From: CAWAHD01 sp963781785
GTDB lineage: Bacteria; Planctomycetota; Planctomycetia; Isosphaerales; Isosphaeraceae
Length of the DNA stretch: 64,000 nucleotides
Assembly (NCBI GenBank): GCA_963781785.1
Contig: CAWAHD010000001.1
Coordinates: forward strand, 2,170,001 to 2,234,000
Direction of reading: 5' to 3'
A model generated the notes under the pieces. It searched no databases. It had not been told where the DNA came from and saw nothing but the letters and a program-made list of their open reading frames with translations. Shown here one piece after another: positions 47,692 to 58,124 of the stretch. A program made the translations under genes and the position numbers. Numbering within the stretch: position 1 is the stretch's first letter; the number at the start of each line of letters is the position of its first letter.

Positions 47692-48459
47692 ATGTCTCAG
47701 CTCGGGATCGTCACCTACAACATCGCCAAGGAATGGGACCTTCCCACGATCCTGGCCAGGCTCGATAAGCTCGAGTACGAGGGAGTGGAGCTGCGGACGA
47801 CTCACGCACACAAGGTCGAGGTCAACTTATCCAGGGCCGAGCGCGAGGAGGTCCGCAAGCGGTTCCATGATTCACCTGTGCAACTGGCCGGCCTGGGGAG
47901 CGCCTTCGAATACCAGGCGGCCGATCAGGCCGTCGTGCGCAAGAATATCGACGGCACCAAGGAGTACGTCCGGCTGGCCCACGACGTCGGGGCCCCGGGG
48001 GTCAAGGTGCGACCCAACGGCGTTCCGAGAGGGGTTGAGCTCGATCGCACGCTCAGACAGATCGGCCGGGCGCTCCATGAGATCGGTGACGATGCTGCCG
48101 ACTTCGGCGTGGAGATCCGCGTGGAAGTGCACGGTAGTGTGACTTCCGAGTTAGCCCACTTCGCCAAGATTCTCGAATATGCTGACCATCCCAACGTCTA
48201 CGCCTGCTGGAACTCGAATCCCTCGGACGTCAAGGATGGCTCGATCAAGGAGACGTTCGGCCTGGTCGCGCCCAAGGTCCACGAAGTCCACCTGCGCGAC
48301 CTGACCGACGAAGCATACCCGTGGCGGCAGCTCTTCGCCCTCCTGAATGCACAGAACTACGAGGGTTTCACCCTGGCAGAGATTCCCGAAAGCGCCGACC
48401 CTGACCGGGTTCTCCGCTATTTTCGAGCGTTGTGGCTGGCTTATCAACCTCGGCCGTAG
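47692..48459 (+). CDS. Sugar phosphate isomerase/epimerase-like TIM barrel protein
   Basis: 255 residues, cytoplasmic (no signal). Xylose-isomerase-like barrel: LGIVTYNIAKEWDLPTILAR, YEGVELRTTHAHKVEVNLSR, VEIRVEVHGSVTSELAHFAK with Glu/His metal ligands, VYACWNSNPSDVKDG (WNSN is a known variant of the NxD site), KVHEVHLRDLTDEAYPWRQL, YEGFTLAEIPES. It begins 24 bp after DUF1501, so it is probably cotranscribed. Substrate unknown. Confidence 0.88.
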   Translation: MSQLGIVTYNIAKEWDLPTILARLDKLEYEGVELRTTHAHKVEVNLSRAEREEVRKRFHDSPVQLAGLGSAFEYQAADQAVVRKNIDGTKEYVRLAHDVGAPGVKVRPNGVPRGVELDRTLRQIGRALHEIGDDAADFGVEIRVEVHGSVTSELAHFAKILEYADHPNVYACWNSNPSDVKDGSIKETFGLVAPKVHEVHLRDLTDEAYPWRQLFALLNAQNYEGFTLAEIPESADPDRVLRYFRALWLAYQPRP

Positions 48460-48501
48460 CGAACAGTCCGGGAGGATCTGGCTCGTCTCCAAGCAACGAC
48501 T

Positions 48502-48999
48502 TCAGAGAAGGTCTTCAAAGTCGGCCTTCTCATCATCGGGGAGGGACCAACTCTGTGACAGGATGATGCGGGCGTCGGCGACGCGGTCTGCTGGCACCTG
48601 AAGGCGCACGCCGCGAGTGGCCGCATTATACATTCCCACACTTCCCATCCTTTCGCCTTCGAGGAACGTGGGGATTTCCTCGGATTCGAGCCGGCTGCGG
48701 GGAATCGCCGCGGCCAGACCGCTGGCAAAGACGGCGATTGTCGTCCAGGAAACCGGATCGCCGGGCGCGGTTGACCCGATCGGCCCTGGAGACTCTCGCT
48801 CCAGGAGGACGTCGTGCTTGGGACAGGGCAGCCCGGGGCGCAGCCGCCAGAGCGCCTCACACACGGGACAATAGCCCTGCCGCACGAGTGTTTCGCCACA
48901 ATCGGGACAGAGCGAGCCTTCGATCGTGCCGCCATCCACGAGTCCGCAGCCAGGGCAGAAACGGGGGACCGGATCCGAAGGAATCCTCTCATGTATCAT
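48502..48999 (-). CDS. DUF2007 domain protein with zinc ribbons
   Basis: 165 residues. Two Cys pairs at the N-terminus (FCPGCGLVDGGTIEGSLCPD, CGETL) and a further CPVCEALW form zinc ribbons. The C-terminal half is the DUF2007 (putative signal-transducing) domain: TIAVFASGLAAAIPRSRLES, EEIPTFLEGERMGSVGMYNA, GVRLQVPADRVADARIIL. ATG 48999 (MIHERIPSD) is preferred to the upstream start at 49035. Convergent with the TIM-barrel gene (42 bp apart). Confidence 0.82.
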   Translation of the reverse strand: MIHERIPSDPVPRFCPGCGLVDGGTIEGSLCPDCGETLVRQGYCPVCEALWRLRPGLPCPKHDVLLERESPGPIGSTAPGDPVSWTTIAVFASGLAAAIPRSRLESEEIPTFLEGERMGSVGMYNAATRGVRLQVPADRVADARIILSQSWSLPDDEKADFEDLL

Positions 49000-49148
49000 G
49001 GTTTGGCGACCTTGTCGAAAAGGCTCCGGGGTCAACGACGAGCGCGAGAGCAGCGGCGGTCGTTTGCGGACAACCGGTCATGTCCGCGACTGGCAAGGGC
49101 AGGGCCGGTGAAACGACATGCCTTGAATGAAACATTCTAAACGAGGTG

Positions 49149-50971
49149 CTAGCGCCGGGTGAAGGCATCGGGGCTGGTCGCGGCGCGGTCCGGCTGCGGC
49201 GCCTGCGAGCGGATTCGCCAGTCGATTTCGATCATGTGGATGGAGCCCGAGCGGGTGGCGATGGCCAGCAATCCGCGGTCGGCTGAATAGGCCAATCCGG
49301 TCGGCCGAGTGCGGCCGAAATTCATAGGTCCCGTGAGGGGAAGGCGTCCCAGCGAGTAAAGGGGCGTCGCCTGGAACAGCTCGAGAACGGAGTCGTGGTG
49401 TCTGGCGCAAACGAGAAAATCCGCGCTCCGGTGGGCCGCCGGCGGATCGCTCGATCTCGCCCGTTTCCGGCCGGCGGGTGTCTCGATGACGATCGCTTCG
49501 GATTGCGAGGGGACCGGGAGCAGGATCCAGTCGGTATCCGAGGAGTACGAGAGGTACGGCACATCAGCGCCCGAAGGCTTGATGCGACCGATCAAGCGAG
49601 GAGACTCCGGTGTCGAGAGATCGATCGCGACGGTTTGGTTTGACTTGGCCAGCAGCACCGCAGTGGCCCGGCCTGATGCGGAGAGCGCAAGCCGGGCGGG
49701 GTCATCGGTGGCGTCGAAGACGATCCGGCCCACCAGCCGGCTGGTGCCTGCCCGGAAGTCAGGGGCGACGATTTCAAGCGCCGGCAAAGGCTTCTTCGGG
49801 TCGCCTTCGGCCTGGCCGGAGCTGAGCAAGAGCAAATGCCTGCCATCGGGCGAGATCGCAAGATCGTCGGGGTAAAAGCCGGCCAGGGTTCGCCCACCGG
49901 CACGGCGGCCGTCCAGGTCAAAGGTCTCCCACCAGCCGGGCTCGACGTGCCTCTGGTCGCCGGGGGGCGCTCGAGCACGACGAAACGATCCCCGAGATTG
50001 GCCAGGGCGACCGGGCGACCTTCGAGCTCGATCTCGCGGATCGGGGTCAGCTTGCCATGATCCTCGACCTGGTAGACGATCAGCCCATCGTAGCGGGGGC
50101 ACGTCGCCGCCAGCCTCGTCCCCGCCGCCGCGAATGCGACGCGATCGACGCGCTGCTGGCCAGTCGCGACGCGACTGGTCTCAAGGAGGTACCACGGACC
50201 GGCGATCACCTCGATTGAGCGATTGGCGTGCTGATAGATGCCGATGCCCGCGAACAGACTTGTCCCGAGCACCAGAAGACCGGCCAGGGCGAAGATGGCG
50301 ACCTTGCCGCACGATTGAGCCGTGGCCTGGGCGTCGTCATGCCTCCGGCGGAGGTTGACCCGGCGCTCGGTCCCGGCCCAGATCCGAGCGAGGTTGCCGC
50401 GATGGCGGAACAACAAGAGCGCCAAGACGGCGATCGAGAATACGCTCATTGCAATGTGCTCACGATTGAAAGGCGATGGCTCGCGGAGGAAGTGCGTGAC
50501 GACGAAGGCCAGACCCCCGCCCAGCGCCGACAACGAGACGTAGCGAGTGATGACGAGCAGAACGCCGAACGCCACCACGGCGACGGCGCAGGACACGGCG
50601 TCGAGCGCCAGCACGCATCCCAGGCTGGTCGCGACCCCTTTGCCTCCACGGAACCTGAGATAGACCGGAAACGTATGACCCAGGATCGCCGCCAGCGCCA
50701 CCAGGACCGGCAAGTCTGGCCTCGCGGGAACCGGTAAGCCGGCTCACGAATCCACGGAAAGCCAAGCGTGGGCAGAAATCCCTTGAGCAGGTCGAGCAAG
50801 AGGACGATCAGAAAATAGCGAAACCCCAGGGTGCGCCCGACGTTGGTCGCGCCCAGATTCCCGGAGCCGACCGTGCGGATATCGATTCCCTTGACCCAGT
50901 AGGCGATCAGGTAGCCAAACGGAATCGACCCGGCCAGGTACGCGGCCAGCGACGACCAGCGCGAGAGGCAA
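49149..50971 (-). CDS. PlsY acyltransferase fused to a C-terminal beta-propeller (several frameshifts)
   Basis: N-terminal part is glycerol-3-phosphate acyltransferase PlsY, the membrane enzyme that moves acyl chains from acyl-phosphate to glycerol-3-phosphate. Motifs: SIPFGYLIAYWVKGIDIRTV, GSGNLGATNVGRTLGF, and HTFPVYLRFRGGKGVATSLG (catalytic loops). In the same open frame follow an extra transmembrane helix (VAIFALAGLLVLGTSLFAGI) and a ~300-residue propeller (DDLAISPDGRHLLLLSSGQ, GLAYSADRGLLAIATRSG). Breaks near 50930 (extra G), 50733 (base missing) and 49965 (run of six C instead of seven). Start TTG 50971 gives MPLALVVA then AAYLAGSIPFGY. The gene follows the nucleotidyltransferase by 25 bp. 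Ordinary PlsY proteins are about 200 residues, so the fusion is unusual. Confidence 0.78.
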
Positions 50972-50996
50972 GAATCGATCTGGCGGTAGGATCGTT

Positions 50997-51752
50997 CACT
51001 GGTCGCGCCCGATCAACATCTTCTTGGGGGTAGGGATTCCCAGAAACGCACCGCGGCGGGCCTCGAAGATCTCGTTGGCCGTGGCGTAGTCGTCGTGCCG
51101 GCCGATATCGAGCCAGTAGCATTCCTGGCGGTAACAGTGGATGTCGTGCCCGCGTGACGCATCGATTCCAGGAGGTCGGGCATCGGCAAGGGCCGGCCCG
51201 GCGTCAAGTAATCCCAGGCGAGCGGGTCGAGGATGTAGACCCCCATGCTCACCTCGAACGAATACTCTGGCTTTTCCTGATATCCTGTCAAGATGTGAGG
51301 ATCGTCGCCGAAACCAGCACGCCGAAATCGATCTTCACCTCCCGGCGGATACGACGCGATCGTGGCCGCAGCCTCTCGGCGGCGGTGGAAAGCGTACATC
51401 TCGGCGTAGTCGAGCGTGGTCAGGATGTCGCCATTGATAACGAGCACCGGCTCGCTCGGCCGCTCGAGGAGCGTCAGGCCGCCCGCGGTCCCCAGCGGCG
51501 TCGGTCTCGCGTCGATACGAGAGCCGTGTGCCGAACCTGCGGCCGTCGCCGCAAAACGCCTCGATCAGCTCGGTCAGGTACCCGGTGATGATCGTCACGT
51601 GCTCGAAACCCGAACCGGCCGAGCTGGCGGAGCACCACCTCGATGATCGGCATCGGATCGGCGTCGCCCAGGGGCATGAGCGGCTTGGGAAGCACGTGGG
51701 TGTACGGCCGCAGCCGCGTGCCCTTGCCGCCCGCCAATAACACAGCCTGCAT
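50997..51752 (-). CDS. Sugar-nucleotide nucleotidyltransferase (several frameshifts)
   Basis: About 250 residues. NTP_transferase fold: MQAVLLAGGKGTRLRPYTHV, LPKPLMPLGDADPMPIIEVV holds the NTP-binding GGxGTRLRP and the PKP(L/M) loop; VTIITGYLTELIEAFCGDG, then LVINGDILTTLDYAEMYAFH with the metal Asp, and FEVSMGVYILDPLAWDYL. It ends IPTPKKMLIGRDQ at TGA 50997. The frame breaks near 51610, 51480 and 51150. It would make an activated sugar (glucose- or mannose-type NDP sugar) for the neighbouring glycosyltransferases. Confidence 0.82.
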
Positions 51753-51915
51753 GGTTGAGCCCTCCTGGCTCGATTGATGCCGTTCAAATCGACGGGCCGC
51801 CCGGTCCCGGTCAAACCGTACGAGAACGCGGACGGTGGTTGAGGCCTTCCAGCCTGACCGACATCTGAGTGATCGATTCCTCCGTTACGTCGAGCGCCGG
51901 GATTTCCTCGCGTGA

Positions 51916-53138
51916 TCAAAGTGGGGTGCCCTCGGGCCGCGGCCGCGCCGGTGCGGGAGCCGGGCCGAGCCGGAAGCCGCGACATCCTCGAAGATCGCGA
52001 TCAACCGCGCGACGTGCACGTCGAAGGTCTGCTGCCGGCCCAGGCCGTGCCGCATGGACCGACATCGCCGCGCGCTCGCGGTCGTCGGTCATGTGGTCCA
52101 GAGCGGCGATCAGCTCGCCGCGGGCGTCGGGAGCGGTCAGGATGTAACCCTCGCGGCCGTCTGTCAACAGCTCGCTGGCCCCATTCTGCGCCGTCGTGAT
52201 CACGGGCAGCCCGCAGGCGAGCGCTTCCAGTACGACCAGGGAGCACGGGTCGTAATAGGTCGGCTGCACAAAGAAGTCGCTCGACCAGTAGCAGGCCTCG
52301 ACATCGGGATAGAAGTCCCAGGAAATGGACCGTGTCCTTCAGCCCTAGCTGAGATGCCAGCCGGCGATAAGGACCGGTGTCGCCGCCGCCGCAGACGAGT
52401 AGATGAATCGGTCGAGCCCCGCGGTTTCTCCGCCGGCGGGTACCGAGACCCGCCAGCAGGGGCTTGAGCCCCTTGAGCGCGAAGTTGTGGCCGGCGAACA
52501 GGCCGACCAGGTTGCTCGGCTCGAGGCCCAGCCGGTTACGGAAGGCACACCGCACCGCGCCTGGCTGCGACACCGCGAGCCTCCGTGGATCGATCGCGTT
52601 GGGCACCACGTGGATCTGCCTGGCGCGGAACGTGGTGAGACTCCTCGATGTGCCGCTTGACCATGTTGCTCACGGCCACGACCCGCGGTTTCCGCTCCAG
52701 GTCGTACTGCCTGCGCTCGATCAGGCGGTGAAGCCAGTACTTGGGGTTGGCCGTCTTGGCCAGCGTGTAAGCCCGGCGAATCGCCGGAGGGAAACGCCGG
52801 GCGTTGGCGGTCAGACTCCCGGCCTGAATGCCCCCCTGCGGGATGATCACATCGTGCGCCCAGGTATTGATGAAACCAACCGAGCAATCGTGATGGGCTT
52901 CGCTCAGTGCGGCCTCAGAGTTCCGGCCGAAGCTCAAGATCCGGTCGAGCCGGCTGATTCCGCTTACCGCGATTGCATGGTGTTGACCTCTGGCGGCAAA
53001 GCAGCCGGCGGCCCAGCTTTCCGCGTACAGGTCGACGCGATGCCCGGCCTGGACCAGGTTGCGGCACAGGTCGGCGACATAGGTCTCGGCGCCGCCGCGC
53101 GCCGGGTCAACCCGCTGAAAGTTCAAGGCCAGGTGCAT
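51916..53138 (-). CDS. Glycosyltransferase family 4 (several frameshifts)
   Basis: GT-B glycosyltransferase of about 400 residues. N-terminal domain MHLALNFQRVDPARGGAETY, VADLCRNLVQAGHRVDLYAE; middle KPRVVAVSNMVKRHIEE and VPNAIDPRRLAVSQPG; C-terminal donor domain VGLFAGHNFALKGLKPLLAG, LLVCGGGDTGPYRRLASQLG, VHFLG, then YYDPCSLVVLEALACGLPVI with the conserved Ex7E-type site. The frame breaks near 52620, 52315, 52290 and 52060. Part of the envelope cluster; the acceptor is likely a lipid-linked or surface glycan. Confidence 0.82.
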
Positions 53139-53247
53139 GGCTCTCTACTCCAAGCTTCTGTCCGGTGATCGCCCAATCTGCCTTGATCGTTTTATCGCAC
53201 TCCCGGGAGGTGGCCTGCAATGATTACGGGCGCTCTCCGATCCACGC

Positions 53248-54128
53248 TTAACGCCGTTTGCGGTTGTGCTTTCGGTAACGCGCCGCTCTGAGCCGGACGA
53301 TCCGCGCATGCCACCCTGGCCGTTTGATTCGGAGTCGCCGGCAGTAGCACCTCCAGAATCGCAGTCGATCGCGCGGCGTGATGCCGGCGACGCCGTCCGT
53401 TGAGAAGAGTAACTGCCCCAGGTCCTTCCATCGCCACCAATCCGGCACAAAGCTCGTGTTTCTCAAGACGGTGCAAGTCGATCAAGACGACCCGCGGGGG
53501 CAATCGACTGAAGTGTTCGTCGACCGGAGCGAGGAAAAAGTGGCAAAGATAGAGGTCTTTGTGGAAGACGCGGGCGGCGTGCAACGTCGCGGTGATCCTC
53601 GCTATCTCGGCGATGACCTGTCGTTTCAAGGATGCAAAGGCCGCAGCGTCGAGCCGTCGTTCCAGCTCCGGCAGCGACTCGTTCAACGGCGTCGTAGCCG
53701 GAAAGCTCGGCGACCATCAAGAAGCTGGAAAGCGCGGCCCGCGGGCCGATGTGCTCTCCCGCGGCGACGACGTCGGGAACCTCGATGCCCAGCGCTCGCA
53801 CCTGCTCGAGGTGAGCCCATTCCAGCGGCGGCCGGTGAGTGCCTGCCGGCCGGATGGAAGAGCGCCGCCAGCCGCGCGGGCCAGGGGAGCCGGAAGTGCC
53901 GCTTCAAGATAAACTGCGAGCGGCCGGTCCGTCGTGGTCCAGGACAACCCTCGCCGTCGACCGCCCTTGCTTGGCGTGATATCGATCCCGCGTCTCGATC
54001 GACATGACGTCAGCGGCGAAGTCGTGCGGCAGCCTCGCACGATAGTGCTCGTTGATCCAGGTCCAGTGCACGCCGTGGACCCATCGTTGCCAGAGCGAGC
54101 CGTAGCTCACGGAGCCAGTCCTTCCCAT
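53248..54128 (-). CDS. Lipopolysaccharide-kinase (WaaP/InaA-like) protein (several frameshifts)
   Basis: About 290 residues. ATG 54128 reads MGRTGSVSYGSLWQRWVHGV, then ETRDRYHAKQGRSTARVVLD, LKRHFRLPWPARLAALFHP, VRALGIEVPDVVAAGEHIGP, ALSSFLMVAELSGYDA, TLHAARVFHKDLYLCHFFLA (the HKDLYLCHF catalytic loop of WaaP-type kinases) and VVLIDLHRLEK (metal Asp). It ends RAARYRKHNRKRR at 53248. The frame breaks near 53925, 53820, 53690 and 53465. The family phosphorylates heptose or Kdo of LPS core. The start overlaps the glycosyltransferase gene by 22 bp. Confidence 0.8.
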
Positions 54129-55716
54129 GTACCTGGCCGGTGAAATCGATAGAGGCGAACGCCTGAGCCGCGATCGCCCGGAAAGCCGGGGAAATCCACG
54201 ATCGGTGTGGCGGAATAAGACAGGAGCGCCTTGAGCGTTCGGCGCGCGGGCTGATCGCCTCGGAGTTCATCCAGGCCCACGACGATATAGCTCAGATGCG
54301 AGTCGGTCAGTGCCTGCCGTACGTGCCAGTAGTCATATCCCGGGTGGCCCGAGACGAAGCGGGCCCATCCTCGGGTGTCCAGCACCAGCTCGTTCCGACT
54401 GGCGTGCTGGGCCAGCCAGCGCCCGGCCGCCCAGTGGCCCCAGCGACTCAAGTGATTCAGGTGGCTCGGTTGCATCTGGACCACGATCGAGGCGGCGACC
54501 ATGAGGACGCCCGTCAGAATTCCCGCCCCGACGCATGCTCGCCGGCTCCAGCGCAGCTTGACTGCCAGTCCACGAGCACACACGAACGATCCGGCCGCCG
54601 CCCAGGGTAACGACGCATACACGCAAGCCATCACGTGCCGGCCCGAAAGGTAGCCCAGGACCACGCTGTGCCGCAGCAAAGCCGCGAGATAAACGGCCGC
54701 AAACATGAGCAGCAGCCGGCGCTCCACCACGCTGGCGTCGCTCGGGTCGCGGTCGGGGCACAGGCTGCGGATGAATCGCTGGCGCACCAGGCCCCACACG
54801 GTCATGACGGCGAAGAACCAGCACAGCTCCTCCCACCACTTGCCGATGATCCGGATGACGGCAACTTTGCCAGTTGGGGATCGGAATCAGATCGGCTTCT
54901 TCCTTCGGGGAAAAGTCCCAGCCGCGGGTCGTCGAGCCCAGCCGGAACCTGCTGGGGAACCCGGCGAACCGCCCGCTCGTGCGGGCCGAGCGAGGCCGCC
55001 ACGCGAACCGTGAGCTTCTCGGAAATCTCGCCTTTGACCAGCGCGTACGAACTGGCCACGGCCAGCGTGCAAACGAGCAGAACCGCCATGGCCGGTATGC
55101 GAGCGAGTGCACGCGCCGGCCCATCGCGCACGAGGCCGAAGATCCAGGTGAGCCCGATCGCCAGCGGCACCAGGATCACTTCGGGCCGCGCCAGGTAGCC
55201 GAAGCCGCCCGCGAGACCCGATCCGGCGGCCGCGCGCCAGTCGCCGTTGCGCAAGGCGAGGGCACCGAGCCAGAGCGACACGAACATGCACAAGAGCCCG
55301 AGGCTGTCGCTCAAGGTGTCGTGCCCCAACTCGGCCGCGCGCGGCAGCAGAACCGCGAGTGCGGCCGCGACGCAGGCGATCCGCCGGTCGAACAGCAGCT
55401 TGGTAAGGCCATAAATCGGCAGGATCAGCCCGACGGAAGCGATCACCGCCACGAGTTGTGCAGCCGTTCGCCAGGCCCCCGGGCCCTCTCCGGTGAACAG
55501 GGCTACCACGGGCTCGACGGCTGCAATCAAGCCGGGATACAGCGGGTGCACGACAGACCCACGCACCACATCGGCCCAGGGGTGTGTTCGAAACTCGCGG
55601 GCGATCCGGATGAACTTGAGCCCGTCTTGCGCGGGGAGAAGCGTCTGGGAAATCGCAATCGCGTGGATCATCACCGCAAACAGGACGACCGCTCTCAAGC
55701 TGTGGCGGCCGGCCAT
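54107..55716 (-). CDS. Polytopic membrane glycosyltransferase (ArnT/PMT-like), frameshifted
   Basis: About 535 residues. Multi-helix GT-C protein that would move a sugar from a polyprenyl carrier on the outer face of the membrane. Start ATG 55716 (GGGAGG 6-7 nt upstream): MAGRHSLRAVVLFAVMIHAI. The early loop carries the acidic site LLPAQDGLKFIRIAREFRTH. Helices follow: VALFTGEG..., LAVLLPRAAELGHDTLSDSL, GGFGYLARPEVILVPLAIGL. The second half begins in another frame (about 54805-54870) with LLLMFAAVYLAALLRHSVVL, GYLSGRHVMACVYASLPW. The C-terminal soluble domain ends GVRLYRFHRPGTWEGLAP. First gene of the envelope cluster. Confidence 0.78.
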
Positions 55717-56389
55717 CGCGATCCTCCCTGATCTTCTGGCCTTGCAAATGAGCGCGCAGCCGAGTCCTTCGGCGGCGGCGGGCATTATAGAGGACCCCGC
55801 CGAGTGGTCAAGGCCGGATGGGTGGCGGCTGGCGATTGGCGATTGCGGGAATCCGAAATCCCAAATCCTAAATCCGAAACTCGAAATGGGGACGCCAATG
55901 CAAGAAAACTTCCGCCCAGATCGCCTGCCATCCTGGCAGTTGGGTTCGTTGTGCAAATTTCAGCGCACGGCTCACACGGGAATTTGTGCCATTTTGGCAG
56001 ATGGCTTCAGTTGCGCCTTCATCGCGGTGGGTTTCAGAACGATTAATCCGTCGATTCACGTCGCGGGGGCGCAGGCATTGAGATCGAGAAGCCGACCCGT
56101 GGCTCGAAACTCAGCCGAGCCTCGGTCGGTTCCGAGCGATCGCATCGATGCACAACCACCGGTAACCGCACACACCAGCCCATCGCGCCAGCGAGGATGT
56201 CCGGCGCCAGTCTGGCGCGTTGGGCTGGTATGAGCGCGACCGTGCCTCGAGTCGTTTGTCTCCCGCCGGTCGCCTCGGTGCCGTTCCAGCAATCGCCTCG
56301 ACGGTCGATGCGGCGAGCGAGGCTCGTGGAGCGCGCGCAGAAGTTTGATCGCAACCGCAATACTCGATTTTTCTCAAGTCTTTACGGGG
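55717..56389. other. Gene-free stretch
   Basis: Short A/T-richer phrases (AATCCGAAATCCCAAATCC near 55850) typical of planctomycete spacers. No gene. Confidence 0.5.
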
Positions 56390-56530
56390 CTTGACTTTGT
56401 GTATGTCGTTGGAATATTCGGCCAACTCTAAACCGTTACGTTCCTTGGAGATCGGCATGTCATTGGGGGTCCCTTCGACCAACCCGGCGAGCTTCCTATC
56501 CTGGATCATGCGGTTTCTGAGTCTCGACAT
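56390..56530 (-). pseudogene. Tyrosine recombinase/integrase N-terminal relic
   Basis: From ATG 56530: MSRLRNRMIQDRKLAGLVEG, TPNDMPISKERNGLELAEYS. The first 20 residues resemble the SAM-like N-terminal domain of planctomycete phage-type integrases (RMIxDxKLAGLxEGTxxxY). Similarity then fades and no catalytic domain (RHRY) is found. A relic near the BREX border. Confidence 0.45.
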
Positions 56531-56682
56531 CGCGATACCCTTTCGTGCGTAGGCAGAGAATCCAGCCACAATGGCCGGCCAATCCCAGGATATCCCATCC
56601 GAATTCATCCAGCCTCGACCTGCTCCACGCCCGCGCACAACACTGAGGCCGCTCCCCCATGCCGCGGCGATGCCGCTTCGTC
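56529..56682. repeat. 154-bp direct repeat, copy 1
   Basis: ATCGCGATACCCTT... to ...CCGCTTCGTC, nearly identical to 57331-57484. It includes the 5' flank of the integrase relic. Confidence 0.85.
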
Positions 56683-56739
56683 CAATTGGAACTCGATCCA
56701 TGACTCCGTCGCGCACACAACGAGCCTCAGCAAAAAACC

Positions 56740-57110
56740 ACCTCGTTGCCCAACCCCTTACGCAAGTTGGAGTTCCGCAAGGGTTTGGAATAATCGGAAA
56801 AACGTAGGCTCATTTCCTAACCTTTCGCATGAGTTGGAGTTCCGATAGGGTTTGGAGTAATCGATATATCCGGAAAAATCGGGTGCCTTGCCGCATCTCA
56901 TTACAGGAATTGGCGTTGTGAATTCCGACGGAATAATCGGAACTCAAGGGCGAAAATGGGGGTGTCGGCACATGTCCTTACCGGGATTGGCCTTGTGAAT
57001 GGGTTTGGAATAATCGGAACTCGTTGGTGACGGCGCACTGATGTTGTATCTCGTTAGAGGACTTCGGGTTGCGGATGAGTTTGGAATGATCGGAACGGGG
57101 CATCGAACCC
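56740..57110. repeat. Degenerate short repeats GGGTTTGGAATAATCGGA
   Basis: Related phrases at about 56785, 56846, 56926, 57000 and 57078, some preceded by GAGTTGGAGTTCCG. Spacing is about 60-80 bp but irregular. Lower GC than the surroundings. No coding potential. Confidence 0.6.
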
Positions 57111-57330
57111 GCGTATCCGACGAATCGCATTCAATTGGGAGGATCATGTCGGTCAATCGATCGAGAATAAACGGAGAATCGATCAGGCTTTTCTGATCGC
57201 GAAGCCGATGAGAAAAGCCGATTGGACGAGGCGATTCGCCGCGGGATGGGGGAGCGCAGGCGTGCCCATGGCGATCGTTCGGGACGGCCGGATGATTGGA
57301 TCGGCCTCGGCCCGCGAAAATGACCGAGAA

Positions 57331-57484
57331 ATCGCGATACCCTTGCGGGCGTAGGCAGAGAATCCAGCCAGAATGGCCGACCAATCCCAGGATATCCCAT
57401 CCGAATTCATCCAGCCTCGACCTGCTCCACGCCCGCGCACACCACGGAGGCCGCTCCCCCGTTCCGCGGCGAATCCGCTTCGTC
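57331..57484. repeat. 154-bp direct repeat, copy 2
   Basis: Second copy of 56529-56682, 802 bp downstream, same orientation. Confidence 0.85.
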
Positions 57485-58124
57485 TAATCGGTGTAATCGG
57501 CACAGGCGATCGAACCGGCGTTCGAGGAGTTGTCGGTTGACGGTGGACAGCTTCTGGATCGTGGCGGTTGCCCGCAACGGCTGGCCCGGCCGCTCGGATT
57601 GTCTCGTTCTCGTGCCTTGACCGTCGTCGGTCGCCGTTGGCGGTCGATTGAGTGAGCCGAACTCGTCGGACTCGGCGTCTGGACCTTGTGGGTGGCGCCG
57701 AGCCGACGCGCACGTTCGATTTCGGGTACAAGAGTCCGTTGTTGGGTGCGCCGCTCTTCACTCCCAAGAAATTGAGGCGGGCCAACAGCCGTTGGGATGC
57801 CGGGAGGCGCGTCCACCACAAATTGAGTGCTTCGCGTCCACCGTCCGGCTAAGCTTGAGAGGACCATCATCGCGCGCGATATTGTGAAGCGTCGCGCGAG
57901 GGCCGCGGGACTCATCGAGCGGATTGGCTATCCTGTTTCCTGAGCGAACAGCATCTACGGGACCACGTTGAAGCCAGTGGAACCATCGAGCAGGCCCAGG
58001 AAACCGACCCTCCTGCGGAGGCGACGCCCTTGGCGTTTCCATGAACTTGCTGCAAACACGAGCACCGGCCGCAGAGCTCGGGTTTCGATCCGATGCCGGA
58101 AGCGTCCATGAAAGCCGGACGATC
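57485..58124. other. Gene-free stretch upstream of BREX
   Basis: No supportable gene and no WYL-type regulator. It must contain the promoter of the BREX operon, but I see no clear boxes. Confidence 0.5.

Noticed and set aside
56740..57110. CRISPR array
   Set aside because: Repeat phrases vary in sequence and spacing and no cas genes are present.
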